The notes: generated by a model not told the origin, from the sequence alone. A stretch of 64,000 bases of DNA from Bacteroidia bacterium (GCA_021740825.1 JAIOZA010000013.1:1-64000); one strand, 5' to 3'. Positions 50,238-61,209 are shown, counted from the stretch's first letter. Program-made: numbers and translations.

Positions 50238-52352
50238 ATGGCTGATTTAAAATATACAAGAAATATAGGTATCGCTGCGCATATTGATGCTGGTAAAACA
50301 ACAACAACTGAGCGTATTCTTTACTACACAGGTGTTAACCATAAGATTGGTGAAGTTCATGAAGGAGCTGCAACGATGGATTGGATGGCACAAGAACAAG
50401 AGCGTGGTATTACTATTACTTCAGCAGCAACTACTTGCTTTTGGAAGTACCGCGATAATAGTTATAAAATTAATATTATTGATACGCCAGGTCACGTTGA
50501 TTTTACGGTTGAAGTTAATCGTTCATTGCGTGTTTTAGATGGTTTAGTATTTTTATTTTCGGCAGTTGATGGTGTTGAGCCTCAGTCCGAAACTAACTGG
50601 CGTTTAGCTGATAATTATAATGTAACTCGCTTAGGTTTTGTTAATAAAATGGATCGTCAAGGTGCTGACTTTTTAAAAGTTGTTGCTCAAACTCGTGAAA
50701 TTTTAGGTGGTAATGCAGTTCCTCTTCAAATACCAATAGGAGCTGAAGAAAATTTCATTGGCGTGGTTGATTTAATTAACTTCCGTGGGATTGTTTGGAA
50801 TGAGCATGATAAAGGAATGACTTTCAAAGAAGTTCCAATTCCTGAAGATTTATTAGAAGAAGCTACTGAGTGGAGAGAGAAAATGTTAGAAGCAGTATCT
50901 GAATTTGATGATAAAATTATGGAGAAGTTTTTTGACGCTCCAGAAACTATTACTGAAAGAGAAGTGTTAGACGCATTGCGTAAAGCATGTGTTGCAAATA
51001 AAATTGTTCCGATGGTTTGTGGTTCATCTTTCAAAAATAAAGGTGTTCAAACAATGCTAGATTTAGTGATGGAATTAATGCCATCTCCATTGGATAAGCA
51101 AGAAACTAAAGGAACTAATCCTGATACAGGATTAGAAGTTTCTCGAAAACCTGATGTGAAAGATCCATTTACAGCATTAGCATTTAAGATTGCAACCGAT
51201 CCTTTTGTTGGTCGTTTGTGTTTCTTCCGTGCATATTCTGGCCGTTTAGATGCTGGATCTTATGTTTTAAATACTCGTTCTGGAAATAAAGAACGTATTT
51301 CTCGAATTTTTCAAATGCATGCAAACAAGCAAAATCCAGTTGAATTTTTAGAAGCTGGTGATATTGGTGCTGCTGTTGGATTTAAGGATATTCGTACTGG
51401 AGATACTTTATGTGATGAAAAACATCCAATTGTTTTGGAAGCTATGAATTTTCCTGAGCCTGTAATTGGTATTGCAATTGAGCCTAAAACTCAAGGCGAT
51501 TTAGATCGTTTAGGTGTTGGTTTAAATAAATTAGCTGAAGAAGATCCTACGTTCCGTGTTCATACAGATGATGACTCTGGTCAAACTATTATTTCGGGAA
51601 TGGGGGAGTTACATTTAGAAATTATTGTTGATCGTCTAAAACGTGAGTTTAAGGTTGAAGTGAATCAAGGTGCACCTCAAGTATCGTATAAAGAGGCAAT
51701 TTCTGCAACATACGAACACCGCGAAGTTTACAAAAAGCAAACTGGTGGTCGTGGTAAGTTTGCTGATATTAAAGTTGTATTAGGCCCTGTTGATGCAGAC
51801 TTTGATAGAGCAAAATCTGACTTGCAATTTGTTAATGAAATAACAGGAGGTTCTATTCCACGTGAATTTATTCCATCTGTAGAAAAAGGCTTTAAAGCTG
51901 CCATGGTTAATGGTGTATTAGCAGGATATCCTTTAGATAGTTTAAAAGTACGTTTAATTGATGGTTCATTCCATGCAGTCGATTCTGATTCATTATCTTT
52001 TGAGATTTGTGCACGTTCTGCATACCGTGAAGCACTAACTAGCTGTAAACCGGTACTTATGGAGCCTATCATGAAAATTGAAGTTTTAACTCCAGAGCAA
52101 AACATGGGTGATGTAGTAGGAGATTTAAATAGACGTCGTGGTATGATTGAAGGTATGGATTCTAAAAATAACTCACAAGTTATTAAAGCTAAAGTTCCTT
52201 TGTCAGAGATGTTTGGATACGTAACTCAGTTACGTACTTTAACTTCAGGCCGTGCAACTTCAACAATGGAATTTTCGCATTATGCTGATGCTCCTGCTAA
52301 CGTTGCAGCTGATGTTATAGCAAAAGTAAAAGGTAATAAAGAAAAAGTATAA
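50238..52352 (+). CDS. fusA: Elongation factor G
   Basis: This 704-residue EF-G is the GTPase that moves mRNA and tRNA through the ribosome. G1 '[15 protein letters not shown]' (about residues 14-28), G2/G3 '[11 protein letters not shown]' and 'DTPGHVDF' (about 83-90), and G4 'NKMD' (about 137-140) are present, followed by domains II-V. Length and motifs are those of the main translational EF-G. In this operon it is followed directly by rpsJ; tuf is not present at its usual place. Confidence 0.98.
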   Translation: MADLKYTRNIGIAAHIDAGKTTTTERILYYTGVNHKIGEVHEGAATMDWMAQEQERGITITSAATTCFWKYRDNSYKINIIDTPGHVDFTVEVNRSLRVLDGLVFLFSAVDGVEPQSETNWRLADNYNVTRLGFVNKMDRQGADFLKVVAQTREILGGNAVPLQIPIGAEENFIGVVDLINFRGIVWNEHDKGMTFKEVPIPEDLLEEATEWREKMLEAVSEFDDKIMEKFFDAPETITEREVLDALRKACVANKIVPMVCGSSFKNKGVQTMLDLVMELMPSPLDKQETKGTNPDTGLEVSRKPDVKDPFTALAFKIATDPFVGRLCFFRAYSGRLDAGSYVLNTRSGNKERISRIFQMHANKQNPVEFLEAGDIGAAVGFKDIRTGDTLCDEKHPIVLEAMNFPEPVIGIAIEPKTQGDLDRLGVGLNKLAEEDPTFRVHTDDDSGQTIISGMGELHLEIIVDRLKREFKVEVNQGAPQVSYKEAISATYEHREVYKKQTGGRGKFADIKVVLGPVDADFDRAKSDLQFVNEITGGSIPREFIPSVEKGFKAAMVNGVLAGYPLDSLKVRLIDGSFHAVDSDSLSFEICARSAYREALTSCKPVLMEPIMKIEVLTPEQNMGDVVGDLNRRRGMIEGMDSKNNSQVIKAKVPLSEMFGYVTQLRTLTSGRATSTMEFSHYADAPANVAADVIAKVKGNKEKV

Positions 52353-52370
52353 TCGTATTATAAATATCAC

Positions 52371-52676
52371 ATGAGTCAAAGAATTAGAATCAAATTAAAG
52401 TCTTACGATTACAATTTAGTAGATAAATCTGCTGAAAAAATCGTTAAAACAGTGAAAATGACAGGAGCTGTAGTTAATGGTCCAATTCCATTACCAACAA
52501 ACAAAAGAATCTTCACTGTATTACGTTCGCCGCACGTTAATAAGAAAGCACGTGAGCAATTCCAAGTTTGTTCATACAAGCGCTTGTTAGACATCTATAG
52601 CTCCTCTTCGAAAACAGTAGATGCTTTAATGAAATTAGAATTACCTAGCGGAGTAGAAGTTGAAATTAAGGTTTAA
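52371..52676 (+). CDS. rpsJ: Ribosomal protein S10
   Basis: This 101-residue S10 of the 30S head is also the NusE subunit of the antitermination complex. The start '[14 protein letters not shown]', '[28 protein letters not shown]' (split) and '[11 protein letters not shown]' are typical. It is 18 bp after fusA and opens the S10 gene set. Confidence 0.97.
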   Translation: MSQRIRIKLKSYDYNLVDKSAEKIVKTVKMTGAVVNGPIPLPTNKRIFTVLRSPHVNKKAREQFQVCSYKRLLDIYSSSSKTVDALMKLELPSGVEVEIKV

Positions 52677-52678
52677 CC

Positions 52679-52704
52679 CTCAGTTTTTTTTATAAAAAAC
52701 TGAG
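52679..52704. other. Hairpin between rpsJ and rplC
   Basis: An 11-bp perfect inverted repeat, CTCAGTTTTTT/AAAAAACTGAG with a 4-nt loop, starts 3 bp after the rpsJ stop codon. It has no following T-run, so it is not a standard terminator. It could act as an attenuator, a processing site or an mRNA stabiliser within the operon. Confidence 0.6.
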
Positions 52705-52742
52705 AAATAGAAATAAGTAAATAACAAAAAACAAAAAGTAAA

Positions 52743-53360
52743 ATGTCTGGAATTATTGGTAAAAAAATAGGAATGACTAGTTTCTTCGATGCCAATGGCA
52801 AGTATGTGCCATGCACAGTTATAGAAGCAGGTCCTTGCGTTGTTACGCAAGTAAAAACCAATGAAAAAGACGGTTACACAGCTTTACAGTTAGCTTACGA
52901 TGAGAAGAAAGAAAAACACACATCGGCAGCTATGAAAGGTCATTTTGAATTAGCAAAAACAACCCCAAAACGTAAAATTGTTGAGTTCCGTTCTTTTGAG
53001 GAAACAAAAAATTTAGGTGATACAGTAACTCTTGAAATGTTTACTGAAGGAGACTTTGTAGATATCATTGGTACATCTAAAGGTAAAGGTTTTCAAGGAG
53101 TTGTAAAACGTCACGGTTTTGGTGGAGTTGGTGGTTCTACTCACGGTCAGCATGATCGTCAAAGAGCTCCTGGTTCTTTAGGTGCATCATCAGATCCATC
53201 TCGTGTATTTAAGGGTATGCGTATGGCTGGAAGAATGGGTGGAGACAGAAAAAAAATCCAAAACCTAGTAGTTGTAAAAATAATGGCCGAAAAGAATGTA
53301 ATCTTAGTAAAAGGTTCTATTCCAGGTGCCAAGGGGTCTTACGTTATAATTCAGAAGTAA
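52743..53360 (+). CDS. rplC: Ribosomal protein L3
   Basis: This 205-residue L3 of the 50S subunit reaches the peptidyl-transferase centre. It has '[14 protein letters not shown]' at the start, '[27 protein letters not shown]' (split, about residues 112-138) and '[24 protein letters not shown]' (split), all normal. The glutamine in GGSTHGQ is the methylation site in many bacteria. It is 2 bp before rplD. Confidence 0.97.
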   Translation: MSGIIGKKIGMTSFFDANGKYVPCTVIEAGPCVVTQVKTNEKDGYTALQLAYDEKKEKHTSAAMKGHFELAKTTPKRKIVEFRSFEETKNLGDTVTLEMFTEGDFVDIIGTSKGKGFQGVVKRHGFGGVGGSTHGQHDRQRAPGSLGASSDPSRVFKGMRMAGRMGGDRKKIQNLVVVKIMAEKNVILVKGSIPGAKGSYVIIQK

Positions 53361-53362
53361 TC

Positions 53363-53992
53363 ATGCAAGTAGAGGTATTAAACATAAGCGGAAAAAAGAC
53401 TGCTAAAAAGGTAGAATTAGCGGATGTGATTTTTGGTGTTGAACCAAGTGATCATAGTATATATTTAGATGTTAAGCACTATTTAGCTGCACAACGTCAA
53501 GGAACTCACAAATCAAAAGAGCGCGCTGAGATTTCAAGAACGACTAAAAAACTAAAAAAACAAAAAGGAACTGGTGGAGCTCGTGCGGGTTCTATGAAAT
53601 CTCCTTTGTTTATTGGTGGTGGTCGTGCATTTGGTCCTCGTCCTCGTGATTATTCTTTTAAACTTAACAAGAAAACTAAAGTTGTAGCTCGTTTATCAGC
53701 TTTAACTTATAAAGCAAAGGATAATGCTATCACTGTATTAGAAGATTTTACATTTGAAGCTCCGAAAACTAGTAATTACGTTGATTTAATCAAAAATTTA
53801 AATTTATCGGATAAAAAAACATTATTAGTGTTGGGTGAGTCAAATAATAATGTATATTTGTCGTCCCGAAATTTAACGGGTGCAAAAGTTGTAAAGGCTT
53901 CTGATTTAAACACTTACGATATCGTTAACGCGGAATCGTTAATTTTATTAGAAAGTTCAGTAAAAGTATTAGAATCATTATTAAATAAATAA
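53363..53992 (+). CDS. rplD: Ribosomal protein L4
   Basis: This 209-residue L4 lines the 50S exit tunnel and in some bacteria represses the S10 operon. The tunnel loop '[33 protein letters not shown]' (split, about residues 66-98) is intact. Globular-domain motifs '[11 protein letters not shown]' and '[16 protein letters not shown]' match. It lies between rplC and rplW with 1-2-bp spacers. Confidence 0.97.
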   Translation: MQVEVLNISGKKTAKKVELADVIFGVEPSDHSIYLDVKHYLAAQRQGTHKSKERAEISRTTKKLKKQKGTGGARAGSMKSPLFIGGGRAFGPRPRDYSFKLNKKTKVVARLSALTYKAKDNAITVLEDFTFEAPKTSNYVDLIKNLNLSDKKTLLVLGESNNNVYLSSRNLTGAKVVKASDLNTYDIVNAESLILLESSVKVLESLLNK

Positions 53993-53993
53993 A

Positions 53994-54284
53994 ATGGAAA
54001 TATTAATTAAACCAATCATCACCGAAAAGATGACTTCTTTGGCAGAGAAGTTGAATCGCTATGGTTTTGTGGTTGATAGAAGCGCCAACAAAGTACAAAT
54101 TAGACAAGCAGTTGAAAAAATGTACGGTGTAAAAGTTGAATCTGTTAACACTCAACAATACGTAGGTAAAGTTAAAACTCGTAACACCACTCGTGGTATT
54201 GCAGTTGGCCGCGTAAACCGTTCAAAAAGAGCTTTTGTCACATTAAAGACTGGCGAAGCAATTGATTTTTACGCTAATATTTAA
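53994..54284 (+). CDS. rplW: Ribosomal protein L23
   Basis: This 96-residue L23 sits at the tunnel exit, where trigger factor and SRP dock. 'ILIKPIITEKMTSLAEK', 'NRYGFVVDRSANKVQIRQAVEKMYGVKVESVNT' (split) and the short extended loop 'GKVKTRNTTRGIAVGR' are typical. It starts 1 bp after rplD and is 20 bp before rplB. Confidence 0.97.
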   Translation: MEILIKPIITEKMTSLAEKLNRYGFVVDRSANKVQIRQAVEKMYGVKVESVNTQQYVGKVKTRNTTRGIAVGRVNRSKRAFVTLKTGEAIDFYANI

Positions 54285-54304
54285 TTTGATAAAAAGTAAA
54301 AGAA

Positions 54305-55129
54305 ATGGCATTAAAAAAATTCAGACCGTTAACTCCAAGTCAACGTTTTAAAATAGCAACAGATAATTCAGACATCACAACAAGTACTCCTGAAAAGAGC
54401 TTATTAACTTCGGTTAAAAATAGTGGTGGACGTGATAATACTGGTAAAATGACAATCCGTAACATTGGTGGTGGTCATAAAAAACAATACCGTATAATAG
54501 ATTTCAAACGTAATAAAGATGGTATCGAAGGGACTGTTGCGTCAATTGAGTATGATCCAAATCGGACTTCTCGTATTGCTTTAATTATCTATAAAGATGG
54601 TGAAAAACGGTACATCATTGCACCTGCAGGTTTAGAAGTTGGTAAGAAAGTAATGTCGGGTTCGACAGCAACTCCTGAAGTTGGAAATTGTATGTTTTTA
54701 TCTGATATTCCATTAGGAACTGTTGTACATAATATTGAATTACGTCCGGGGCAGGGTGGAGCAATGGCACGTAGTGCTGGAACTTACGCTCAGTTAACTG
54801 CTCGTGATGGGAAGTATGCAATTTTACGCATGCCTTCAAGTGAGGTTCGAATGATTTTAACTACTTGTAAAGCAACTATTGGAGCTACATCTAATCCTGA
54901 CCATAGTTTAGAGATTTCTGGTAAAGCAGGTCGTTCTCGTTGGTTAGGACGTCGTTCTCGTACACGTCCAGTAGCAATGAATCCAGTTGATCATCCAATG
55001 GGTGGAGGTGAAGGCCGTGCTTCTGGTGGACAATCTCGTTCTCGTAATGGTATTCCAGCTAAAGGATTCAAAACAAGATATAAAGCAAAATCTTCTAATC
55101 AACATATCATTAAAAAAAGAAGTAAGTAA
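54305..55129 (+). CDS. rplB: Ribosomal protein L2
   Basis: This 274-residue L2, needed for subunit joining and peptidyl transfer, carries the functional histidine in '[13 protein letters not shown]' (about residues 226-238). '[28 protein letters not shown]' (split) and '[19 protein letters not shown]' mark the RNA-binding core. It is of normal length, followed by a 55-bp spacer with no clear element before rpsS. Confidence 0.98.
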   Translation: MALKKFRPLTPSQRFKIATDNSDITTSTPEKSLLTSVKNSGGRDNTGKMTIRNIGGGHKKQYRIIDFKRNKDGIEGTVASIEYDPNRTSRIALIIYKDGEKRYIIAPAGLEVGKKVMSGSTATPEVGNCMFLSDIPLGTVVHNIELRPGQGGAMARSAGTYAQLTARDGKYAILRMPSSEVRMILTTCKATIGATSNPDHSLEISGKAGRSRWLGRRSRTRPVAMNPVDHPMGGGEGRASGGQSRSRNGIPAKGFKTRYKAKSSNQHIIKKRSK

Positions 55130-55184
55130 TAATTAATGTTTAATGGTTCGTTAAAAAACGGATTTCAAAACTAAAAAATAAAAA

Positions 55185-55454
55185 ATGGCAAGATCGTTAA
55201 AAAAAGGTCCTTTTATTGACCATAACTTAGAGAAAAAAGTTACTCAAATGAATGAGAGTAACAAAAAAGTAGTACTAAAAACTTGGGCTCGTCGTTCTGT
55301 TATTTACCCTGAGATGGTAGGGCATACATTTGCTGTTCATAACGGAAATAAGTTTATTCCTGTTTATTGCACTGAAAATATGGTTGGTCATAAGTTAGGA
55401 GAGTTTGCAGCAACTCGTCAATTCAAAGGTCATTCAGGAAACAACAAGAAATAA
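55185..55454 (+). CDS. rpsS: Ribosomal protein S19
   Basis: This 89-residue S19 of the 30S head contacts S13 and the A-site tRNA. '[19 protein letters not shown]', '[29 protein letters not shown]' (split) and '[22 protein letters not shown]' are all normal. It precedes rplV by 23 bp. Confidence 0.97.
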   Translation: MARSLKKGPFIDHNLEKKVTQMNESNKKVVLKTWARRSVIYPEMVGHTFAVHNGNKFIPVYCTENMVGHKLGEFAATRQFKGHSGNNKK

Positions 55455-55477
55455 TTAGTTGATAAAGATATTTAGTC

Positions 55478-55930
55478 ATGGGTAAAAGAAAAAGATTAGT
55501 AGCAGAGGCACGCAAAGAAGCAAATAAGAGTACTTATTTTGCTAAATTAAATAGCTGCCCAACTTCACCTCGTAAAATGCGCCAGGTTGCAGATTTAGTT
55601 AGAGGAATGGAAGCATATAAAGCATTAAATGTATTAAAATTTAATACACGTGAAGCATCAGGACGTTTAGAAAAATTATTAAAATCTGCTATAGCTAATT
55701 ATGAAGCTAAAACAGGAAGTCGTCCAGAAGAAAACACATTATTTGTTACTTCATTAATGGTGGATAGCGCATTAATGGCAAAACGTTTACGTACTGCACC
55801 GCAAGGTCGTGGTTACAGAATTAGAAAGCGTTCAAACCACGTAACATTGGAAGTAGGTACTGCAGTTGTTAGTACTAAAAAGGCTGAAAGAAAAGCAGCT
55901 GCAATTACTAAATCAGAAGATAAAAAATAA
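55478..55930 (+). CDS. rplV: Ribosomal protein L22
   Basis: This 150-residue L22 has a beta-hairpin that lines the exit tunnel. The core '[24 protein letters not shown]' (split, about residues 28-51) and tunnel loop '[25 protein letters not shown]' (split, about 106-130) are present. The basic N- and C-terminal tails are longer than in E. coli (110 residues), usual for this phylum. It is 9 bp before rpsC. Confidence 0.96.
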   Translation: MGKRKRLVAEARKEANKSTYFAKLNSCPTSPRKMRQVADLVRGMEAYKALNVLKFNTREASGRLEKLLKSAIANYEAKTGSRPEENTLFVTSLMVDSALMAKRLRTAPQGRGYRIRKRSNHVTLEVGTAVVSTKKAERKAAAITKSEDKK

Positions 55931-55939
55931 TATAAGGAA

Positions 55940-56683
55940 ATGGGACAAAAAGCAAATCCAATAGGTTTACGTTTAGGTATTGTTAAAGGTTGGGATTCTA
56001 ACTGGTATGGTGGAAGAGACTATGCTGATAAATTAGTAGAAGATTTTCAAATTCGTAACTACTTAAAAGTTCGTTTACCAAAAGGAAGTATTTCTAAAAT
56101 CGTTATCGAAAGAACATTAAAATTAATTACGGTTACTATCAATACTGCACGTCCGGGTATCATTATCGGAAAGGGTGGTAAAGAGGTTGATAAATTAAAA
56201 GAAGAATTAAAAAAAGTAACTAAAAAAGAAATTCAAATTAATATATTTGAAATTAAGCGTCCAGAATTAGATGCACGTTTGGTAGCAGATAGTATTGCTC
56301 GTCAAATAGAAGGTCGTATTTCATTCCGTAGAGCAGCCAAAATGTCTATAGCTTCAACTATGCGCATGGGTGCTGAAGGAATTAAAATTTTAGTTTCAGG
56401 TCGTTTAGGTGGTGCTGAAATGGCAAGATCTGAAGGATATAAGGAAGGACGTACTCCATTACAAACATTACGTGCAGATATTGATTATGCAGTTGGAGAA
56501 GCTCATACTACATTTGGTCGTATTGGTGTTAAAGTTTGGATTTGCAAAGGTGAAATTTATGGAAAGCGTGATTTATCCCCTAATTTTGGTTTAGATAAAG
56601 AAAAGAAAGGCGCTCCTGCTCCAGCTCCAAAATTTGCAGGTCGTGGTCCTAAAAGAGATGATAAAAGAAGAAACGACAAATAA
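55940..56683 (+). CDS. rpsC: Ribosomal protein S3
   Basis: This 247-residue S3 lies at the mRNA entry of the 30S and has helicase activity. '[13 protein letters not shown]', the KH motif '[21 protein letters not shown]' (split, about residues 68-88) and '[26 protein letters not shown]' (split) are typical. The C-terminal tail is basic and Ala/Pro-rich. It precedes rplP by 36 bp. Confidence 0.97.
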   Translation: MGQKANPIGLRLGIVKGWDSNWYGGRDYADKLVEDFQIRNYLKVRLPKGSISKIVIERTLKLITVTINTARPGIIIGKGGKEVDKLKEELKKVTKKEIQINIFEIKRPELDARLVADSIARQIEGRISFRRAAKMSIASTMRMGAEGIKILVSGRLGGAEMARSEGYKEGRTPLQTLRADIDYAVGEAHTTFGRIGVKVWICKGEIYGKRDLSPNFGLDKEKKGAPAPAPKFAGRGPKRDDKRRNDK

Positions 56684-56719
56684 TTTAGAATTACGTATTA
56701 GTAAAAGATATAATAAATC

Positions 56720-57151
56720 ATGATACAGCCAAAAAGAACGAAATATAGAAAAATGCACAAGATGAAAATGAAAGGCAACGCTAAGCGTGGTGATCAATTA
56801 GCCTTTGGTTCATTTGGAATAAAAGCATTAGATGAAAGTTGGGTAACTTCACGTCAGATAGAAGCAGCGCGTATTGCAATTACACGTTTTATGAAACGTG
56901 AAGGTCAAGTGTGGATTCGTATTTTCCCTGACAAGCCAATTACTAAAAAGCCAGCAGAGGTTCGTATGGGTAAAGGTAAAGGTGCTCCTGAATACTGGGT
57001 TGCTCCTGTAAAAAAAGGTCGTATGTTATTTGAAGCAGAGGGTGTTCCTTTAGATGTAGCAAAAGAAGCATTACGTTTAGCAGCTCAGAAATTGCCGATA
57101 GTTACTAAGTTTGTTTTACGTAGAGATTATGTAGCTGACGTAACAGTTTAA
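56720..57151 (+). CDS. rplP: Ribosomal protein L16
   Basis: This 143-residue L16 of the 50S A-site region supports tRNA accommodation. '[19 protein letters not shown]', '[40 protein letters not shown]' (split) and '[23 protein letters not shown]' (split) are normal. The arginine of 'VRMGKGKG' lies by the site hydroxylated in some bacteria. It is 22 bp before rpmC. Confidence 0.97.
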   Translation: MIQPKRTKYRKMHKMKMKGNAKRGDQLAFGSFGIKALDESWVTSRQIEAARIAITRFMKREGQVWIRIFPDKPITKKPAEVRMGKGKGAPEYWVAPVKKGRMLFEAEGVPLDVAKEALRLAAQKLPIVTKFVLRRDYVADVTV

Positions 57152-57173
57152 TATTATTTTTAGGATTAAGAAA

Positions 57174-57371
57174 ATGAAAAATACAGATATAGTTGCTTTG
57201 TCAACAGCAGAATTACAAGGAAAGTTGAAAGAAGAAAAAGATGTTTTAAATAAATTAAAATTAAATCATTCAATTTCGCCACTTGAAAACCCAATTAAAA
57301 TACGCGATAGCCGCAAATCAGTTGCTCGAGTGAGTACTGAATTAACAAAAAGAAATAAAGCTTCTAAATAA
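57174..57371 (+). CDS. rpmC: Ribosomal protein L29
   Basis: This 65-residue L29 is a two-helix protein near the tunnel exit, next to L23. '[18 protein letters not shown]' and '[32 protein letters not shown]' (split) match the family. It lies between rplP and rpsQ (8 bp). Confidence 0.95.
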   Translation: MKNTDIVALSTAELQGKLKEEKDVLNKLKLNHSISPLENPIKIRDSRKSVARVSTELTKRNKASK

Positions 57372-57379
57372 TAAGTACA

Positions 57380-57637
57380 ATGGAAGAGAGAAATTTAAGA
57401 AAAGAAAAAGTTGGTATCGTTAAAAGTAACAAAATGGAAAAATCCATTGTTGTGGCTGTGATGCGTAAAGTAAAACATCCAAAATACGGTAAGTTCGTTA
57501 ATAAAACGTCTACTTTTGTTGCTCATGATGAAAAAAATGAGTGTAGTATTGGAGATACCGTTAAAATTAGCGAAACTCGTCCTTTAAGCAAAACAAAAAA
57601 CTGGCGTTTAGTTGAGGTTTTAGAAAAAGTAAAATAA
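57380..57637 (+). CDS. rpsQ: Ribosomal protein S17
   Basis: This 85-residue S17 is an OB-fold protein that binds the 5' domain of 16S rRNA early in assembly. '[21 protein letters not shown]' (split), '[19 protein letters not shown]' and '[23 protein letters not shown]' (split) are intact. It precedes rplN by 22 bp. Confidence 0.96.
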   Translation: MEERNLRKEKVGIVKSNKMEKSIVVAVMRKVKHPKYGKFVNKTSTFVAHDEKNECSIGDTVKISETRPLSKTKNWRLVEVLEKVK

Positions 57638-57659
57638 TACTTATAAAAGTAAAAAAGAA

Positions 57660-58028
57660 ATGGTACAAAATGAGTCAAGATTAGCAGTAGCAGATAATAG
57701 CGGAGCTAAAGAAGTGCTAGTTATTCGCGTGTTAGGTGGTACAAAAAAACGCTACGCGTCTGTTGGAGATAAAATAGTAGTTACAATAAAAAGTGCTTTG
57801 CCGTCAGGCAACGTAAAAAAAGGAACAGTTCATAAGGCTGTTGTGGTTAGAGTAAAAAAAGAAATTCGTCGTACGGATGGATCTTATATACGCTTTGATG
57901 ACAATGCTTGTGTAATCCTTAATCAAGGAGATGAAATCCGTGGAACTCGTATATTTGGGCCAGTTGCTCGTGAGTTACGCGATAAATCATTTATGAAAAT
58001 CATTTCATTAGCACCAGAAGTGCTTTAA
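57660..58028 (+). CDS. rplN: Ribosomal protein L14
   Basis: This 122-residue L14 forms the intersubunit bridge with 16S rRNA and is the docking site of RsfS. '[27 protein letters not shown]' (split), '[24 protein letters not shown]' (split) and '[16 protein letters not shown]' are standard. It is 18 bp before rplX. Confidence 0.97.
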   Translation: MVQNESRLAVADNSGAKEVLVIRVLGGTKKRYASVGDKIVVTIKSALPSGNVKKGTVHKAVVVRVKKEIRRTDGSYIRFDDNACVILNQGDEIRGTRIFGPVARELRDKSFMKIISLAPEVL

Positions 58029-58046
58029 TATATAATAGCGAAAGAA

Positions 58047-58364
58047 ATGTCAAAATTAAAATTAAAAAAAGGCGATACTGTAAAAGTAATATCTGGCGAA
58101 TCCAGAGGCCAAGAAGGTAAAATTATCTCTATTAGTACCAAAAACGAAAGAGTAGTAGTGGAAGGTGTTAATATGATTAGTAAGCATACTAAACCTAGCG
58201 CAAAAAATGCTAACGGAGGAATTGTTAAACAGGAAGGTACAATCCATATCTCAAACTTAATGTTTGTTGAAGGTGGTAAAACTGTTAGAATAGGTCGTGT
58301 TGTGAATGCAACTACTAACAAAATTGAGCGTATTTCTAAAAAAACTAAAGCAGTAATTAAATAA
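58047..58364 (+). CDS. rplX: Ribosomal protein L24
   Basis: This 105-residue L24 starts 50S assembly by binding the 5' end of 23S rRNA. The KOW motif '[21 protein letters not shown]' (split, about residues 7-27) and '[18 protein letters not shown]' are present. The stop codon TAA overlaps the rplE start by 1 bp (ATAATG), so the two are coupled. Confidence 0.96.
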   Translation: MSKLKLKKGDTVKVISGESRGQEGKIISISTKNERVVVEGVNMISKHTKPSAKNANGGIVKQEGTIHISNLMFVEGGKTVRIGRVVNATTNKIERISKKTKAVIK

Positions 58365-58921
58365 TGACAGCAACTTATTCTCCTAGATTAAAGGACAGAT
58401 ATAAAGCAGAGATTGTAGATAATTTAAAAAAGCAATTTCAATACACTTCAGTAATGCAAGTGCCTAAATTAGAAAAGATTTGTATAAACCAAGGTATTGG
58501 CGATGCAGTTTCTGATAAAAAAATGATTGAATCTGCTGTAAAAGAAATGACTACAATTACTGGTCAAAAAGCAGTTCCAACATATTCAACAAAAGATATT
58601 TCTAACTTTAAATTACGTAAAGGTGTAGCTATTGGTGTTCGTGTAACATTACGTGGCGATAAAATGTACGAATTTTTAGATCGCTTAATTGCTTCCTCTC
58701 TACCACGTATTCGTGATTTTAAAGGAGTAAATGATAAAGGTTTTGATGGACGAGGGAATTACACATTAGGTGTAACTGAGCAAATCATTTTCCCTGAAAT
58801 CGACATCGATAAAGTGAGTAGAATATCTGGAATGGATATTACTTTTGTAACATCCGCACCAACTGATAAAGAAGCTTTTGCATTATTAACAGAATTTGGT
58901 ATTCCTTTCAAAAAGAAATAG
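58364..58921 (+). CDS. rplE: Ribosomal protein L5
   Basis: This 185-residue L5 of the central protuberance binds 5S rRNA. '[42 protein letters not shown]' (split), '[17 protein letters not shown]' and '[19 protein letters not shown]' are typical. It precedes rpsN by 29 bp. Confidence 0.97.
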   Translation: MTATYSPRLKDRYKAEIVDNLKKQFQYTSVMQVPKLEKICINQGIGDAVSDKKMIESAVKEMTTITGQKAVPTYSTKDISNFKLRKGVAIGVRVTLRGDKMYEFLDRLIASSLPRIRDFKGVNDKGFDGRGNYTLGVTEQIIFPEIDIDKVSRISGMDITFVTSAPTDKEAFALLTEFGIPFKKK

Positions 58922-58950
58922 TACATTTACAGCCCTGAAAAAAAAGAAAA

Positions 58951-59220
58951 ATGGCAAAAATTAACATGATCGCTCGCGATACTAAGAGAAAAAGATTAGT
59001 AGATTTACACGCGGCAAAAAGAGCAGAATTAAAAAAAGCAGGTGACTCAATCGGGTTGCAAAAATTACCAAAAAATTCATGTAAAGTGAGAATGCGTAAT
59101 CGTTGCAAATTAACTGGACGTCCTCGTGGTTATATGAGAGATTTCGGTATTAGCCGTGTTACGTTTCGTGAAATGGTTTTATTTGGATTAATTCCAGGTG
59201 TTACCAAATCAAGCTTCTAA
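58951..59220 (+). CDS. rpsN: Ribosomal protein S14 (zinc-free form)
   Basis: This 89-residue S14 of the 30S head is the long form without zinc: the CxxC pairs of the short form are absent, but '[23 protein letters not shown]' (split) and '[27 protein letters not shown]' (split) are intact. The gap to rpsH (60 bp) contains a hairpin. Confidence 0.96.
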   Translation: MAKINMIARDTKRKRLVDLHAAKRAELKKAGDSIGLQKLPKNSCKVRMRNRCKLTGRPRGYMRDFGISRVTFREMVLFGLIPGVTKSSF

Positions 59221-59241
59221 AAAGAGAGTATTAATGTATAA

Positions 59242-59262
59242 TTATCCCGATGGACGGGATAA
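59242..59262. other. Hairpin between rpsN and rpsH
   Basis: TTATCCCG (59242-59249) and CGGGATAA (59255-59262) form an 8-bp perfect stem with a 5-nt loop. There is no T-run after it, so it is not a standard terminator. It is the longest hairpin I see in the spc part and may serve in mRNA processing or regulation, or be a REP-like insertion. Confidence 0.6.
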
Positions 59263-59280
59263 CATATAAAAACAAATAAA

Positions 59281-59679
59281 ATGACAGATACAGTATCAGA
59301 TTATCTAACTCGTGTTAGAAATGCAATTAGTGCCAATCATAGAATCGTTGAGATTCCGGCGTCAAACCTAAAAAAAGAAATTACAAAAATTCTTTTTGAA
59401 AAAGGTTACATCTTAAACTATAAGTTTGAGGAAAATGAAAAAAAACAAGGAACTATTAAGATAGCCTTGAAATACAATTCAACCAACAAATTATCCGCGA
59501 TCCGTACTTTAGACAGAGTTTCTAAACCAGGTTTACGTAAGTATGCTGGTGTTGATACTATGCCAAAAGTATTAAACGGTTTAGGCGTTGCTATTATCTC
59601 TACATCAAAGGGTGTAATGACAGATAAAGAAGCTCGTAAATTAAATATTGGTGGCGAAGTTTTATGTTACATTTCATAA
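59281..59679 (+). CDS. rpsH: Ribosomal protein S8
   Basis: This 132-residue S8 binds the central domain of 16S rRNA and in E. coli represses the spc operon. 'DTVSDYLTRVRNAISANHRIVEIPAS' (split), 'GLGVAIISTSKGVMTDKEARKLNIGGEVLCYI' (split) are normal. It is followed by rplF after 20 bp. Confidence 0.97.
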   Translation: MTDTVSDYLTRVRNAISANHRIVEIPASNLKKEITKILFEKGYILNYKFEENEKKQGTIKIALKYNSTNKLSAIRTLDRVSKPGLRKYAGVDTMPKVLNGLGVAIISTSKGVMTDKEARKLNIGGEVLCYIS

Positions 59680-59699
59680 TTTAGAGGGAGAAAAAAAAC

Positions 59700-60254
59700 A
59701 TGTCACGTATAGGAAAATTACCAATCACAGTGCCTGCAGGTGTAGAAGTAAACATCGCTGGAACAAAAGTTTCAGTTAAAGGTAAATTAGGTTCATTATC
59801 AGAAACAATTGATGCTGATATCATCGTAAAATTAGAAGACGGTGTTATTAACGTATCTCGTCCAACAGATCAAAAGCGCCACCGAGCATTGCACGGTTTA
59901 TACCGTTCTTTAATTGCTAACATGGTTAAAGGTGTTTCTGAAGGATATAAAACAGAACAAGAGTTAGTAGGTGTAGGTTACCGTGCTTCTAACAAAGGTC
60001 AATTATTAGAATTATCGTTAGGCTACTCTCACAATGTATTGTTTGAATTACCTGATGAAATTAAAATAACTACTGCTTCTGAAAAAGGAAAAAACCCAAC
60101 AGTAACTTTAGAAAGTTCAGATAAGCAATTAATAGGAATGGTTGCAGCTAAGATACGTAGTTTACGTAAACCTGAGCCATATAAAGGAAAAGGTATCAAA
60201 TTTGCTGGCGAAATTTTACGTCGTAAAGCTGGTAAATCTGCAAGTAAAAAATAA
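59700..60254 (+). CDS. rplF: Ribosomal protein L6
   Basis: This 184-residue L6 lies near the sarcin-ricin loop and is needed for late 50S assembly. Start 'MSRIGKLPITVPAGVEV', 'VSRPTDQKRHRALHGLYRSLIANMVKGVSEGY' (split) and the C-terminal 'KPEPYKGKGIKFAGEILRRKAGKS' (split) match. It precedes rplR by 42 bp. Confidence 0.97.
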   Translation: MSRIGKLPITVPAGVEVNIAGTKVSVKGKLGSLSETIDADIIVKLEDGVINVSRPTDQKRHRALHGLYRSLIANMVKGVSEGYKTEQELVGVGYRASNKGQLLELSLGYSHNVLFELPDEIKITTASEKGKNPTVTLESSDKQLIGMVAAKIRSLRKPEPYKGKGIKFAGEILRRKAGKSASKK

Positions 60255-60296
60255 CATAATTCAATTAGTATTAATCATCTTCAAAAAACTGGAAAG

Positions 60297-60653
60297 ATGG
60301 CACTCAATAAAAAAGAAAGAAGAGAACGCATTAAGTTTAAAATCCGTAAAACCATTAGCGGAACAGCTACAACACCTAGATTAAGTGTATTTAGAAGCAA
60401 TACTGGTATATCGGCTCAGCTAATTAATGATTTAACTGGAACAACTATTTTAGCAGTAGGTTCAAATGATAAAAGTATCAAGGATTCTAAAGTTAATAAA
60501 GTTGATCAAGCTAATTTAGTTGGAAAATTAATAGCTGAAAAAGCAGTAACAGCAGGAATCAATTCTATTGTTTTTGATAGGAATGGTTATTTATATCATG
60601 GTAGAATTAAATCGTTGGCTGAAGGAGCTCGCGAAGCAGGTTTAAAATTTTAA
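60297..60653 (+). CDS. rplR: Ribosomal protein L18
   Basis: This 118-residue L18 attaches 5S rRNA to the central protuberance. 'RIKFKIRKTISGTATTPRLSVFRSN' (split), 'QLINDLTGTTILAVGS' and 'VFDRNGYLYHGRIKSLAEGAREAGLKF' (split) are typical. It precedes rpsE by 25 bp. Confidence 0.97.
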   Translation: MALNKKERRERIKFKIRKTISGTATTPRLSVFRSNTGISAQLINDLTGTTILAVGSNDKSIKDSKVNKVDQANLVGKLIAEKAVTAGINSIVFDRNGYLYHGRIKSLAEGAREAGLKF

Positions 60654-60678
60654 TTAGTATAAAAAGAACATACATAAC

Positions 60679-61197
60679 ATGTCAAAAGAAGTTGTAAAAA
60701 AAGTTAAGTCAACAGACATCGAACTTAAAGATAAGTTAGTTGCTATTCAACGTGTAACCAAAGTTACAAAAGGTGGTCGTCACTTTAGTTTCGCTGCTAT
60801 CGTTGTTGTTGGTGATGAAAAAAGTGTTGTAGGATACGGATTAGGAAAAGCAAATGAAGTTACAGATGCTATTACTAAAGGTATTGACGATGCAAAGAAA
60901 AATTTAGTTAAAGTTTCTGTAACAAGAGGTACAGTGCCTCATTCAGAAAATGGTAAATTTGGTGGTTCTCGTGTGTTTTTAAAGCCAGCAGCTCATGGTA
61001 CAGGTGTAATTGCCGGTGGTGCGATGCGTGCAGTATTAGAAAGCGTTGGTATTACTGACGTTTTAGCTAAATCGAAAGGTTCATCAAATCCACATAATGT
61101 GGTAAAAGCAACAATTGATGCTTTAGCAAAAATGCGTGACCCTTTAGCTATTTCAAGACAAAGAGGTATTTCATTAGACAGAGTATTTAACGGATAA
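60679..61197 (+). CDS. rpsE: Ribosomal protein S5
   Basis: This 172-residue S5 contributes to accuracy and mRNA unwinding on the 30S. '[28 protein letters not shown]' (split), '[15 protein letters not shown]' and '[29 protein letters not shown]' (split) are normal. The rpmD gene starts 12 bp downstream. Confidence 0.97.
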   Translation: MSKEVVKKVKSTDIELKDKLVAIQRVTKVTKGGRHFSFAAIVVVGDEKSVVGYGLGKANEVTDAITKGIDDAKKNLVKVSVTRGTVPHSENGKFGGSRVFLKPAAHGTGVIAGGAMRAVLESVGITDVLAKSKGSSNPHNVVKATIDALAKMRDPLAISRQRGISLDRVFNG

Positions 61198-61209
61198 TAA
61201 TAAGAAAAT

